Assembly: GCA_003245395.1 (NCBI GenBank)
Contig: QKDF01000008.1
Coordinates: 1-16,899, forward strand
Reading direction: 5' to 3'
Length of the DNA: 16,899 nt
Source of the DNA: Clostridia bacterium
Lineage (GTDB): Bacteria; Bacillota; Clostridia; Oscillospirales; Oscillospiraceae
The first letter of the stretch is position 1. Each line of letters begins with the position of its first letter. The position numbers and the translations under genes are program-made. Positions 6,216 to 12,427 of this stretch are shown in pieces. Under the pieces are notes generated by a model, which was not told where the DNA came from, made no database searches, and was given only the letters and a program-made list of their open reading frames with translations.

Positions 6216-6849
6216 CGTCTTCCTCCCTCTGTCCGATCTCCCGGATGCGCTGGATCAGAGCGAGCAGCACTCCCAGTATCACGACTGCGGGGATGCCCAG
6301 CAGCACCACCAGCAGCGGCAGAGGCGGCGCTCCCGACGGGTCGGTCTGGAAGCTCCAAACCATCAGCCAGATCAGGAAAATCATCAGTGCCGTCATCAGC
6401 ACGGCGCTGACGACCGGCGCCACATACCGCCGACGCACATCCAGCTTCTGTTTATCCATAAAAGTTGTGCCCTCCTTTTCCATCTGCTCCATCCACTCCA
6501 GAAGTCCGGCGGCGTCCAGCGCATCCAGCGGGCAGTCCAATTCGGCCATCTGTCCGCAGACCGTCTGGGCCTGGCGGAGGTTTTCCGTCTCCCGGTCCAG
6601 CGCTACCTGATGGCGGCGCATAGCGTCCGCCACCGTCAGACGGCCCGACTGCATCCGGCGGATCTCCTCGATGGGCAGACCCAGCTTGCGCAGAAGTTTA
6701 ATTCTGCGCAGCGTCTCCACATCCGGTTCCCCGTAGTCTCGGTAGCCGTTGTCCAGATTGCGCCTGGGTGTCAGCAGACCCTCCGCCTCGTAAAAGCGAA
6801 TATTCTTTTTTGTGACGCCCACCAGGGCCTCCACCTCATTGATTTTCAC
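6199..6849 (-). CDS. MerR family regulator with C-terminal membrane anchor
   Basis: A 216-residue protein. Residues 1-70 are a MerR winged helix-turn-helix (MKINEVEALVGVTKKNIRFY, then YRDYGEPDVETLRRIKLLRKLG). A helical dimerisation stretch follows at about 72-125, and then two predicted transmembrane segments (about 143-165 and 177-200) and a short charged tail. It has no clustered cysteines like metal-sensing MerR proteins. The start is GTG (6847-6849) with GGAGGG five bases upstream. The signal sensed is unknown; a membrane location suggests envelope or membrane stress, which is inference. It heads the unit with the small membrane protein, the UPF0145 protein and the MBL-fold protein, and probably controls its own promoter. 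Confidence 0.88.
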   Translation of the reverse strand: MKINEVEALVGVTKKNIRFYEAEGLLTPRRNLDNGYRDYGEPDVETLRRIKLLRKLGLPIEEIRRMQSGRLTVADAMRRHQVALDRETENLRQAQTVCGQMAELDCPLDALDAAGLLEWMEQMEKEGTTFMDKQKLDVRRRYVAPVVSAVLMTALMIFLIWLMVWSFQTDPSGAPPLPLLVVLLGIPAVVILGVLLALIQRIREIGQREEDDAKRY

Positions 6850-6883
6850 GCTATCCCTCCGCTTCGTCTGCTGCTTTGTGGTT

Positions 6884-6914
6884 ATTATATACGTTTAAGT
6901 CGGTGGAAGGTCAA
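6884..6914 (-). promoter_or_regulatory. MerR-type promoter with 19-bp spacer
   Basis: On minus, -35 TTGACC (6909-6914) and -10 TATAAT (6884-6889) are 19 bp apart. Overlong spacers are the hallmark of promoters remodelled by MerR-family proteins, and the first gene downstream is a MerR homologue. A shifted -10 TATATA would give 17 bp, so the reading is not unique. I saw no clean dyad in the spacer. Confidence 0.6.
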
Positions 6915-6964
6915 GTGCTTTTCCGATTTTTTAAAAAATCTTCCCGTCCTCGGCGGGAGTGTGG

Positions 6965-6970
6965 TATAAT
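6965..6970 (+). promoter_or_regulatory. Extended -10 element at the mutY start
   Basis: TGGTATAAT is an extended -10 with a consensus TATAAT at 6965-6970. No convincing -35 is seen at the right distance (about 6942-6947). Transcription would begin near 6977, at or after the first possible start codon of mutY (6969) and almost exactly at the second ATG (6978). It may be fortuitous. Confidence 0.4.
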
Positions 6971-8060
6971 GCACCCCATGAGACAGCAGACGACAAAAAT
7001 CGAATCCCCGCTTGCGGCCTTATCCTTGCCGCTTTTGCGCTGGTATCGCGCCAACGCCCGGGATCTGCCCTGGCGGCAAACCGACGACCCGTACCGCATT
7101 TGGATCTCGGAGATTATGCTCCAGCAGACCCGGGTAGCGGCGGTTTTGGGGTACTACGAGCGTTTTCTTGCAGCCTTCCCCTCGGTGGAAGCTCTGGCCT
7201 CCGCGCCGGAAGACCGTCTGATGAAGCTGTGGGAGGGGCTTGGCTATTACAGCCGGGTCCACAACCTGCAAAAAGCCGCCAGGCTTGTGGCGGAACAGTT
7301 CGCCGGACACTTTCCAGCCTCTTATGAGAGCCTGTTAGCCCTGCCCGGCATCGGGGAATATACCGCCGGTGCCATCGCTTCGGCGGCATTCGGATTACCC
7401 GAACCGGCCGTGGACGGCAATGTGCTGCGGGTGATCACCCGGTTGACGGACTGTCACGACGACATTATGTCCCCGGCGGTGAAGCGAGCAGTACGGGAGC
7501 AACTGCGCGCCGTCATACCGTCGTCGGCGGCGGACATCCGCATTTTTAACCAGGCCACCATGGAACTGGGCGCCACGGTCTGCGTTCCCAATGGACCGCC
7601 GAAATGTGAAGTCTGCCCTGCGGCGGCATTTTGTCTGGGGCACATCCGGAGCACGGCGGAGTCCCTGCCTGTAAAAGCTCCGAAAAGGAAACGGCGTGTG
7701 GAAGAAAAAACGGTATTTCTGCTCCTGCAGGAAGGGCGCGTCGCCCTTCGCCGCCGCCCGGACACCGGCCTGCTGGCGGGACTGTGGGAATTCCCCAATC
7801 TGGACGGCGCTCTCGACGAGCCGACCGCAGCATCCGCCGTGGAGGAATGGGGCCTGACTCCTGCCGATTGGCTGGAGCAGATCGCCGCAAAGCACATCTT
7901 CACCCATATCGAATGGCTCATGACGGGTTATGTCCTGCGGGTAACGGGAAATTGCCCGGAGGACTTTTTCTGGGCAGACGCCGCGGCGCTGAAGGAGCAC
8001 GCCGTGCCCTCGGCCTTTGCACGCTATTATGTCCGGGCGCAGGAATTGCTGCAGGAATAA
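6969..8060 (+). CDS. mutY: A/G-specific adenine glycosylase MutY
   Basis: A 363-residue base excision repair glycosylase that removes adenine mispaired with 8-oxoguanine or guanine. The catalytic Glu lies in ISEIMLQQT (E48). The helix-hairpin-helix LPGIGEYTAGAIASAAFG runs over about 125-142 and the catalytic Asp is in EPAVDGNV (D149). An Fe-S cluster motif C205-x7-C213-x2-C216-x5-C222 follows, and then the C-terminal NUDIX-like 8-oxoG recognition domain (about 240-360). Start choice: the ATG at 6969 has GGGAG nine bases upstream, and an ATG at 6978 is the alternative. The longer frame upstream is not MutY-like. Convergence with Clostridia MutY sequences is strong. tdk follows after 80 bp. Confidence 0.95.
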   Translation: MHPMRQQTTKIESPLAALSLPLLRWYRANARDLPWRQTDDPYRIWISEIMLQQTRVAAVLGYYERFLAAFPSVEALASAPEDRLMKLWEGLGYYSRVHNLQKAARLVAEQFAGHFPASYESLLALPGIGEYTAGAIASAAFGLPEPAVDGNVLRVITRLTDCHDDIMSPAVKRAVREQLRAVIPSSAADIRIFNQATMELGATVCVPNGPPKCEVCPAAAFCLGHIRSTAESLPVKAPKRKRRVEEKTVFLLLQEGRVALRRRPDTGLLAGLWEFPNLDGALDEPTAASAVEEWGLTPADWLEQIAAKHIFTHIEWLMTGYVLRVTGNCPEDFFWADAAALKEHAVPSAFARYYVRAQELLQE

Positions 8061-8140
8061 AGTACGGACGCTTTTCAAGCAGCACTGTTTTCCGCGGCGG
8101 GAAAAGAAACAGGAATTGAGAACAGGGGAGAATTTTTCAG

Positions 8141-8725
8141 ATGGCACAGCTTTATTTTAAATATGGAGCCATGGGCTCCAGTAAAACGGCCAACGCGCTG
8201 ATGGCGCATTTCAACTATCAGGAGCGCGGACAAAAGGCTCTGCTGGTCAAGCCTCGGATGGACACGCGGGACGGCGACCACATGGTACGCTCCCGCATCG
8301 GCCTGACCCACTCCTGCGTCTATTTTGACGAGATGCGGGCGATGAGCGAAACGGAATTGAAAGCCAACGCCTGCATTCTTGTGGACGAAGCCCAGTTTCT
8401 CTCCAAGGAGGAAGTGGACTATCTGGTGCACTTGGTGGACGACTGCGGCATTCCGGTCATGTGCTACGGTCTGCGGGCAGACTTCAAGGGTGATCTGTTC
8501 CCCGGCAGTCAGGAGCTTTTGATCATGGCCGATAAAATCGAGGAGATCAAGACCATTTGCTGGTGCGGTAAAAAGGCCACTTTCAACGCCCGGTTCGATG
8601 AGCAGGGCCATGTCCTGAAAGAGGGCGCACAGGTGGTGCTGGGTGCCAATGACAAGTACATCGGCCTGTGCCGCCGCCACTGGCGGGAGGGCAATCTGGG
8701 CCCAGATTTCGGAGTGAAAAAATGA
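8141..8725 (+). CDS. tdk: Thymidine kinase
   Basis: A 194-residue type II thymidine kinase that phosphorylates thymidine to dTMP in the salvage pathway, in the cytoplasm. The P-loop GAMGSSKT spans 9-16. The Walker B/catalytic segment ILVDEAQFL has the expected catalytic Glu at E83, and CYGLRADFKGDLFPGS is the conserved lasso-adjacent segment. The structural zinc site is C140-x-C142 in TICWCGKKATFNAR, plus C177 and H180 in CRRHW, as in the E. coli-like subgroup. GGGGAG lies about 10 bases before the ATG. The stop overlaps the start of the radical SAM gene by 4 nt, so translation is probably coupled. Confidence 0.95.
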   Translation: MAQLYFKYGAMGSSKTANALMAHFNYQERGQKALLVKPRMDTRDGDHMVRSRIGLTHSCVYFDEMRAMSETELKANACILVDEAQFLSKEEVDYLVHLVDDCGIPVMCYGLRADFKGDLFPGSQELLIMADKIEEIKTICWCGKKATFNARFDEQGHVLKEGAQVVLGANDKYIGLCRRHWREGNLGPDFGVKK

Positions 8726-9591
8726 TCTGCACCCTCTGTCCCCGGAATTGCGGCGCGGAACGGACGGACATCCTGCCCGGCGGCGTGTGCCGGATGCCCG
8801 CCTTGCCCGTGCTGGCCAAGGCCATGCTTCACCAATGGGAGGAACCGTGTCTTGTGGGAGAGCACGGCGCGGGCACCGTCTTTTTCTCCGGGTGCAATCT
8901 GCGCTGCCGCTTCTGCCAGAACGGTGTTATCTCTCAGGAGGGCTTTGGCAAGCCCGTAACCCCAGAGCACTTGCGGGAGATTTTTCTCAGTCTGATTGAC
9001 CGGGGCGCCGCCTGCATTGACCTTGTCACGCCAACCCACTTTACACTTCCCATTCTGGAGGCGCTGCGTGACCCTCTGCCTGTTCCGGTGGTATGGAACT
9101 CCGGCGGATATGAAAAGCCGGAGACGCTGCGTCTGCTGGAGGGAGCCGTGCAGATTTACCTGCCCGACCTGAAATATGCTCTGCCGGAACCTTCGAAAAA
9201 ATACTCCGGCGCGGCGGACTACTTCGATTGGGCCGTCCCCGCCATCTTGGAGATGTTCCGCCAGACGGGGCCGTACGTGATGGAGGACGGGCAGCTCAAG
9301 TCCGGCGTTCTGATCCGCCATCTGCTGCTGCCCGGGGAACTGGAAAACACCCGCCGCGTGATCGACTGGGTGGCGGAGACTTTCCGTCCCGGCGACGTAT
9401 TGTTCTCCCTCATGTCACAGTACACGCCCCAGCCCGGAGCCACGGGAAACCTGGCCCGCCATGTCACCCGCGCGGAATACGCGGCGGCGGCGGCATATAT
9501 GGAAAACTGCGGCATCACCGACGGCTACACCCAGGAGCGCACCTCCGCCAAGGAGGAGTATACCCCGTCGTTTGACCTGTCCGGCATCTGA
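8722..9591 (+). CDS. Radical SAM protein, PflX-like (pyruvate formate-lyase-activase homologue)
   Basis: A 289-residue radical SAM enzyme of the group often labelled PflX/COG1313. The radical SAM cluster motif CNLRCRFC gives C58, C62 and C65 (CxxxCxxC). The N-terminus carries additional cysteines, CTLCPRNC with C3, C6 and C10, and GGVC with C23, typical of this subgroup. A later segment, PVVWNSGGYEKPETLRLLEGAVQIYLPDLKY, matches the activase-like barrel. The reaction is unknown; the family cleaves SAM to methionine and 5'-deoxyadenosyl radical. It starts at an ATG overlapping the tdk stop by 4 nt, with CGGAG upstream. No glycyl-radical enzyme is nearby, so a true activase role is not supported by context. 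Confidence 0.9.
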   Translation: MICTLCPRNCGAERTDILPGGVCRMPALPVLAKAMLHQWEEPCLVGEHGAGTVFFSGCNLRCRFCQNGVISQEGFGKPVTPEHLREIFLSLIDRGAACIDLVTPTHFTLPILEALRDPLPVPVVWNSGGYEKPETLRLLEGAVQIYLPDLKYALPEPSKKYSGAADYFDWAVPAILEMFRQTGPYVMEDGQLKSGVLIRHLLLPGELENTRRVIDWVAETFRPGDVLFSLMSQYTPQPGATGNLARHVTRAEYAAAAAYMENCGITDGYTQERTSAKEEYTPSFDLSGI

Positions 9592-9600
9592 ACCCCGCAT

Positions 9601-9645
9601 AAAAGCACCCCGGCGAAGAGGAATCCTCCGCCGGGGTGCTTTTCA
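9601..9645. terminator. Bidirectional terminator between the radical SAM gene and deoD
   Basis: A 15-bp stem, AAAAGCACCCCGGCG (9601-9615) against CGCCGGGGTGCTTTT (9629-9643), has an inner GAGG/CCTC extension. T runs occur on both strands. It ends the tdk/radical SAM transcript and, from the other side, the mtnA-deoD transcript. Confidence 0.9.
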
Positions 9646-9694
9646 TTGATTGCAATGTTGCCCGCAGACGGGGGAACAAATCACCGTATCTTCC

Positions 9695-10417
9695 TTAGTC
9701 CAGAGACTTCCAGGCCGTCTCCAGGGCAATCTCCATCATCTCGTGGAAGGAGTTCTGCCGGTCCTCGGCGGAGAGGGACTCGCCTGTGAAGATGTGGTCG
9801 GAGATGGTCAGGATGGACAGCGCCTGCTTATTCGCCCGCTGAGCCGTCCAGTACAGGCCTGCGGTCTCCATCTCCAGCGCCAGAATGCCGAACTTGCGAT
9901 ACATGGCTCCGGCGTCGGAATTATCATTGTAAAACTGATCGGCGGTAAACACCTGACCCACGTCCGCCCGAACGCCCAGCTTCTCCGCCGCAGCCACGGC
10001 GTCCCGCAGCAGCGGCCAGCTGGCCGTTGCCGCCAGCTGCCCGGGGAAACGGTACTGATCCACAAACCGGGAATTGGTGGACGCGCCCATGGCGATCACC
10101 ACGTCCCGAACATGCACATCGTCGGCCACGCCGCCGGCGGAGCCGATGCGGATGATGGAGTCCACATCAAACAGGTTGTACAGCTCATAGGTGTACAGCC
10201 CGATGGAGGGCACGCCCATGCCGTGTCCCATGACGGAAATGCGCTTGCCCTTGTAAGTGCCGGTGTAACCCAGCATATTGCGCACAGAATTGAACAGAAC
10301 CGGATTTTCCAGATAGTGCTCGGCCACGTATTGAGCCCGCAGGGGGTCGCCGGGCATCAGGACGGCCTTGGCAATGTCGCCGGGCTTGGCCTCGTTGCAG
10401 GCAGACGGTGTACTCAT
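9695..10417 (-). CDS. deoD: Purine nucleoside phosphorylase, DeoD type
   Basis: A 240-residue hexameric-type (NP-I) purine nucleoside phosphorylase, which splits purine nucleosides with phosphate to base plus (deoxy)ribose-1-phosphate. The phosphate-binding VLMPGDPLRA is near 19-28, the arginine of SVRNMLGYTGTYKG near 46, IRIGSAGG supplies the phosphate loop, ALEMETAGLY is the ribose-binding MET segment, and ISDHIFTGE holds the catalytic Asp (D207). The N-terminus reads MSTPSACNEAKPGD, whereas characterised DeoD proteins have a His at the equivalent of position 5 (MxTPH or MSVH), so that histidine is missing. GGAGGG precedes the ATG. It lies 28 bp behind mtnA. Confidence 0.93.
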   Translation of the reverse strand: MSTPSACNEAKPGDIAKAVLMPGDPLRAQYVAEHYLENPVLFNSVRNMLGYTGTYKGKRISVMGHGMGVPSIGLYTYELYNLFDVDSIIRIGSAGGVADDVHVRDVVIAMGASTNSRFVDQYRFPGQLAATASWPLLRDAVAAAEKLGVRADVGQVFTADQFYNDNSDAGAMYRKFGILALEMETAGLYWTAQRANKQALSILTISDHIFTGESLSAEDRQNSFHEMMEIALETAWKSLD

Positions 10418-10445
10418 GTCAGATCCCTCCGTAAATTTTGTCTCC

Positions 10446-11525
10446 TCATCCCTTGCGGGCGAAGAGCTTTTTCAGGTTTTTGTCATAGGGCGGGCGAATG
10501 ACTCCCTCTTCGGTCACAATGCCGGCGATCAGGCTGTGGTCCGTCACGTCAAAAGCAGGGTTATAGCATTGGACCTCCGGCAGAGCCATAGGCTTTTCAT
10601 ACCACATAGTTTTAATCTCCTCCGGGTCCCGCAGCTCAATTTTGATGTCGTCCCCCGCTGGGCAGTCCATGTCGACGGTGCTGGTGGGGCCCAAAACGTA
10701 AAATGGGATGCCGTAGTGCTTGGCCAGAATCGCCACGCCGCTGGTGCCGATCTTGTTGGCGGTGTCGCCGTTGGCGGCCACCCGGTCACAGCCCACGAAG
10801 CAGGCCTGCACCCAGCCGTTTTTCATCACCATGGAGGCCATGTTGTCGCAGATCAGCGTCACGTCCACGCCCGCGCGCTGAAGCTCATAACTGGTCAGCC
10901 GTGCGCCCTGGAGCAGGGGGCGGGTCTCGTCGGAGAACACTTTGAATTTCATACCCCGCTCCGTACCCAGCAGGATCGGCCCCAGAGCCGTGCCGTACCG
11001 AGACGTGGCGAGCGGGCCGGCATTACAGTGAGTGAGGATGCCGTCCCCGTCCTTTATCAGCGTCAGGCCGAATTCGCTGATTTTCGTGCACTTGTCGATG
11101 TCGTCCCGATGGATGGACACCGCCTTTTCATACAGGGCATCCAGCATCTGCCCCCGGGTGCAGCCCACGTTTTCCACCGCCGTGCGCAACATGGATCGGA
11201 TGGCCCAGCTCAAGTTCACCGCTGTGGGCCGGGAGGAATTGAGGTACTCCCCATACTCGCCCAGTTTGCGCAGGAACACCTGCTGATCCTCCGTCCGGAC
11301 GGACTTGGCCAGCACATACATGCAGTAACCCGCACAGATGCCGATGGCAGGCGCGCCCCGCACCTTTAATGCCTTGATGGCGTCGTACATCTCCTCGGCC
11401 GTCTGCAGGCAGATTTCCCGCTCCTCGTTGGGCAGCAGCGTCTGGTCGATGATGTAAAGTGCTTCGGCCTGCCGGTCATACCGGATATTTTGTACGTGGG
11501 TCACCTTCTGAATTTCGTTGTCCAC
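10446..11525 (-). CDS. mtnA: S-methyl-5-thioribose-1-phosphate isomerase
   Basis: A 359-residue aldose-ketose isomerase of the MtnA/eIF2B-like family, converting 5-methylthioribose-1-phosphate to 5-methylthioribulose-1-phosphate in methionine salvage. Some members also isomerise 5-deoxyribose-1-phosphate. Signatures are [25 protein letters not shown] with the catalytic Cys (C167), and [17 protein letters not shown] with the catalytic Asp (D247). I take the GTG at 11523-11525 as start because AAAGGAGAG sits five bases before it; the longer upstream frame has no support and would cover the promoter. No mtnK, mtnB, mtnC/D or aldolase gene is in the window. It forms an operon with deoD. Confidence 0.93.
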   Translation of the reverse strand: MDNEIQKVTHVQNIRYDRQAEALYIIDQTLLPNEEREICLQTAEEMYDAIKALKVRGAPAIGICAGYCMYVLAKSVRTEDQQVFLRKLGEYGEYLNSSRPTAVNLSWAIRSMLRTAVENVGCTRGQMLDALYEKAVSIHRDDIDKCTKISEFGLTLIKDGDGILTHCNAGPLATSRYGTALGPILLGTERGMKFKVFSDETRPLLQGARLTSYELQRAGVDVTLICDNMASMVMKNGWVQACFVGCDRVAANGDTANKIGTSGVAILAKHYGIPFYVLGPTSTVDMDCPAGDDIKIELRDPEEIKTMWYEKPMALPEVQCYNPAFDVTDHSLIAGIVTEEGVIRPPYDKNLKKLFARKG

Positions 11526-11559
11526 GGATGCTCTCCTTTCGCCGGTTACATTTGGATTT

Positions 11560-11588
11560 ATTTTACACGCATTTCTCCGGCCGTTCAA
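11560..11588 (-). promoter_or_regulatory. Sigma-A-type promoter for mtnA-deoD
   Basis: On minus, TTGAAC (11583-11588), a 17-bp spacer and TAAAAT (11560-11565). The leader would be short, about 25-30 nt. It lies just past the terminator of the upstream nitroreductase gene, so mtnA-deoD should be transcribed independently. Confidence 0.72.
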
Positions 11589-11611
11589 GGGACAATCCTC
11601 TGGATACAATG

Positions 11612-11642
11612 AAAAAGGAGGGGAAATCTTCCCCTCCTTTTT
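11612..11642 (-). terminator. Intrinsic terminator of the nitroreductase gene
   Basis: GGAGGGGAA (11617-11625) pairs with TTCCCCTCC (11629-11637) around a 3-nt loop, flanked by A5 and T5 tracts. In the minus direction it begins immediately after the nitroreductase stop codon and ends in a T run. Confidence 0.88.
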
Positions 11643-12164
11643 TCATACGCGAACGATATAGCCTTCTTTTCTGGGCTTCGGCTCCGGCGCGGGGCCGTCG
11701 GCATAGCCCAGGATGCAGTAGCCCACAGCCACCAACGTCTCGGGCAGGCCCCACTTTTTCAGCAGCTCCTTGCCCTCTGGGCGCTCGAAGGTCTCCTTAG
11801 CCCGGTTAATCCAGCAGGAGCTCACACCCAAGGCATAAGCGGCATTCATCAGGTTGCCCAGCACCAGAGCGGCATCCTGCACAGGGCAGGGCGTGGCGGA
11901 ATCCGCCAGCACCAGCACCGCCGTGGGCGCGCCGTAAAACGGGTTCCCGGTGGGATTGCCCTGAATTTCCGCATTGATGGCGGAGAGAGTCTTGAGGGTC
12001 TCCTTGTCCCGAATAACCACCATTACGGCGGACTGCTTGCCCATGCAGGAGGGGGCATAGGTTCCGGCCTTCAGAATCTGATCCAGCGTGGCCTCATCCA
12101 CCTGCTCTTCGGTATACTTACGGATGCTGCGGCGCTCCAAAAGCGTTTTCATCGATTCATTCAT
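11643..12164 (-). CDS. Nitroreductase family protein
   Basis: A 173-residue FMN-dependent nitroreductase-like oxidoreductase. The opening ERRSIRKYTEEQV is the typical FMN-phosphate-contacting R-R-S-x-R motif. YAPSCMGKQSAVMVVIRD is a family stretch near 36-53, and the C-terminus has CILGYADGPAPEPKPRKE, another family hallmark (GYP/GYAD..PPPKPRK). The natural substrate cannot be read from sequence; the family reduces quinones, nitro compounds or flavins with NAD(P)H. The ATG at 12162-12164 has AAGGAAG nine bases upstream. The frame can be extended to a TTG that abuts the binding site, which I reject. It has its own promoter and terminator and an unusually structured leader. Confidence 0.92.
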   Translation of the reverse strand: MNESMKTLLERRSIRKYTEEQVDEATLDQILKAGTYAPSCMGKQSAVMVVIRDKETLKTLSAINAEIQGNPTGNPFYGAPTAVLVLADSATPCPVQDAALVLGNLMNAAYALGVSSCWINRAKETFERPEGKELLKKWGLPETLVAVGYCILGYADGPAPEPKPRKEGYIVRV

Positions 12165-12180
12165 ACTGCACAACTTCCTT

Positions 12181-12250
12181 TCTGTCAGTCACTTTCCGCC
12201 GCCCCGGAAAACTGCCCCGGGCCACGGCGGTGCGCCGTCCCCGCCAGTGA
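12181..12250 (-). other. GC-rich, potentially structured 5' leader of the nitroreductase mRNA
   Basis: The predicted leader (about 12271 down to 12165) is very GC-rich. Pairings seen are a closing stem TCACT/AGTGA (12189-12193 with 12246-12250), a hairpin ACGGCG-loop-CGCCGT (12224-12238) and a hairpin TTTCCG-loop-CGGAAA (12193-12210). The three stems can be drawn as a three-way junction, except that position 12193 is used by two of them. It ends just before the ribosome binding site. I do not recognise it as a known riboswitch class. Confidence 0.35.
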
Positions 12251-12277
12251 TCTCGGCGAGACGGTTTCGCGAGGTAT

Positions 12278-12306
12278 ATTCTACCACCTTTCTATGATTT
12301 TTTCAA
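12278..12306 (-). promoter_or_regulatory. Sigma-A-type promoter for the nitroreductase gene
   Basis: On minus, TTGAAA (12301-12306), a 17-bp spacer and TAGAAT (12278-12283). It predicts a leader of roughly 105 nt. It is back to back with the aminotransferase promoter. Confidence 0.72.
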
Positions 12307-12347
12307 AGAATTTCAGCGGCAATTTTAAAAAATCAGAAATTCCTGCA

Positions 12348-12376
12348 ATGACATTTCATTCTTTTTATGATATACT
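12348..12376 (+). promoter_or_regulatory. Sigma-A-type promoter for the aminotransferase gene
   Basis: ATGACA (12348-12353), a 17-bp spacer and extended -10 TGATATACT (TATACT at 12371-12376). A small hairpin GGCGT/ACGCC lies in the roughly 45-nt leader. Confidence 0.72.
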
Positions 12377-12427
12377 GCCCACAACATCCGGCGTAAAACG
12401 CCGATTTCAGACAAAGGAGTGTTCTCC

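Noticed and set aside
6925..6940. A perfect 16-bp palindrome GATTTTTTAAAAAATC between the MerR and mutY genes
   Set aside because: It is mostly A/T tract, so self-complementarity is cheap. With the TCCCG/CGGGA hairpin beside it, it resembles a minus-strand terminator, but no minus-strand gene lies upstream to be ended there.
6013..6969. A 318-codon open frame on plus opposite the MerR-type regulator
   Set aside because: His/Gln/Arg-rich composition with no domain. The minus-strand genes with matching ribosome binding sites explain the region.
10368..11369. A 333-codon open frame on plus opposite mtnA
   Set aside because: Low-complexity composition with no motif; mtnA on the other strand carries clear catalytic signatures.
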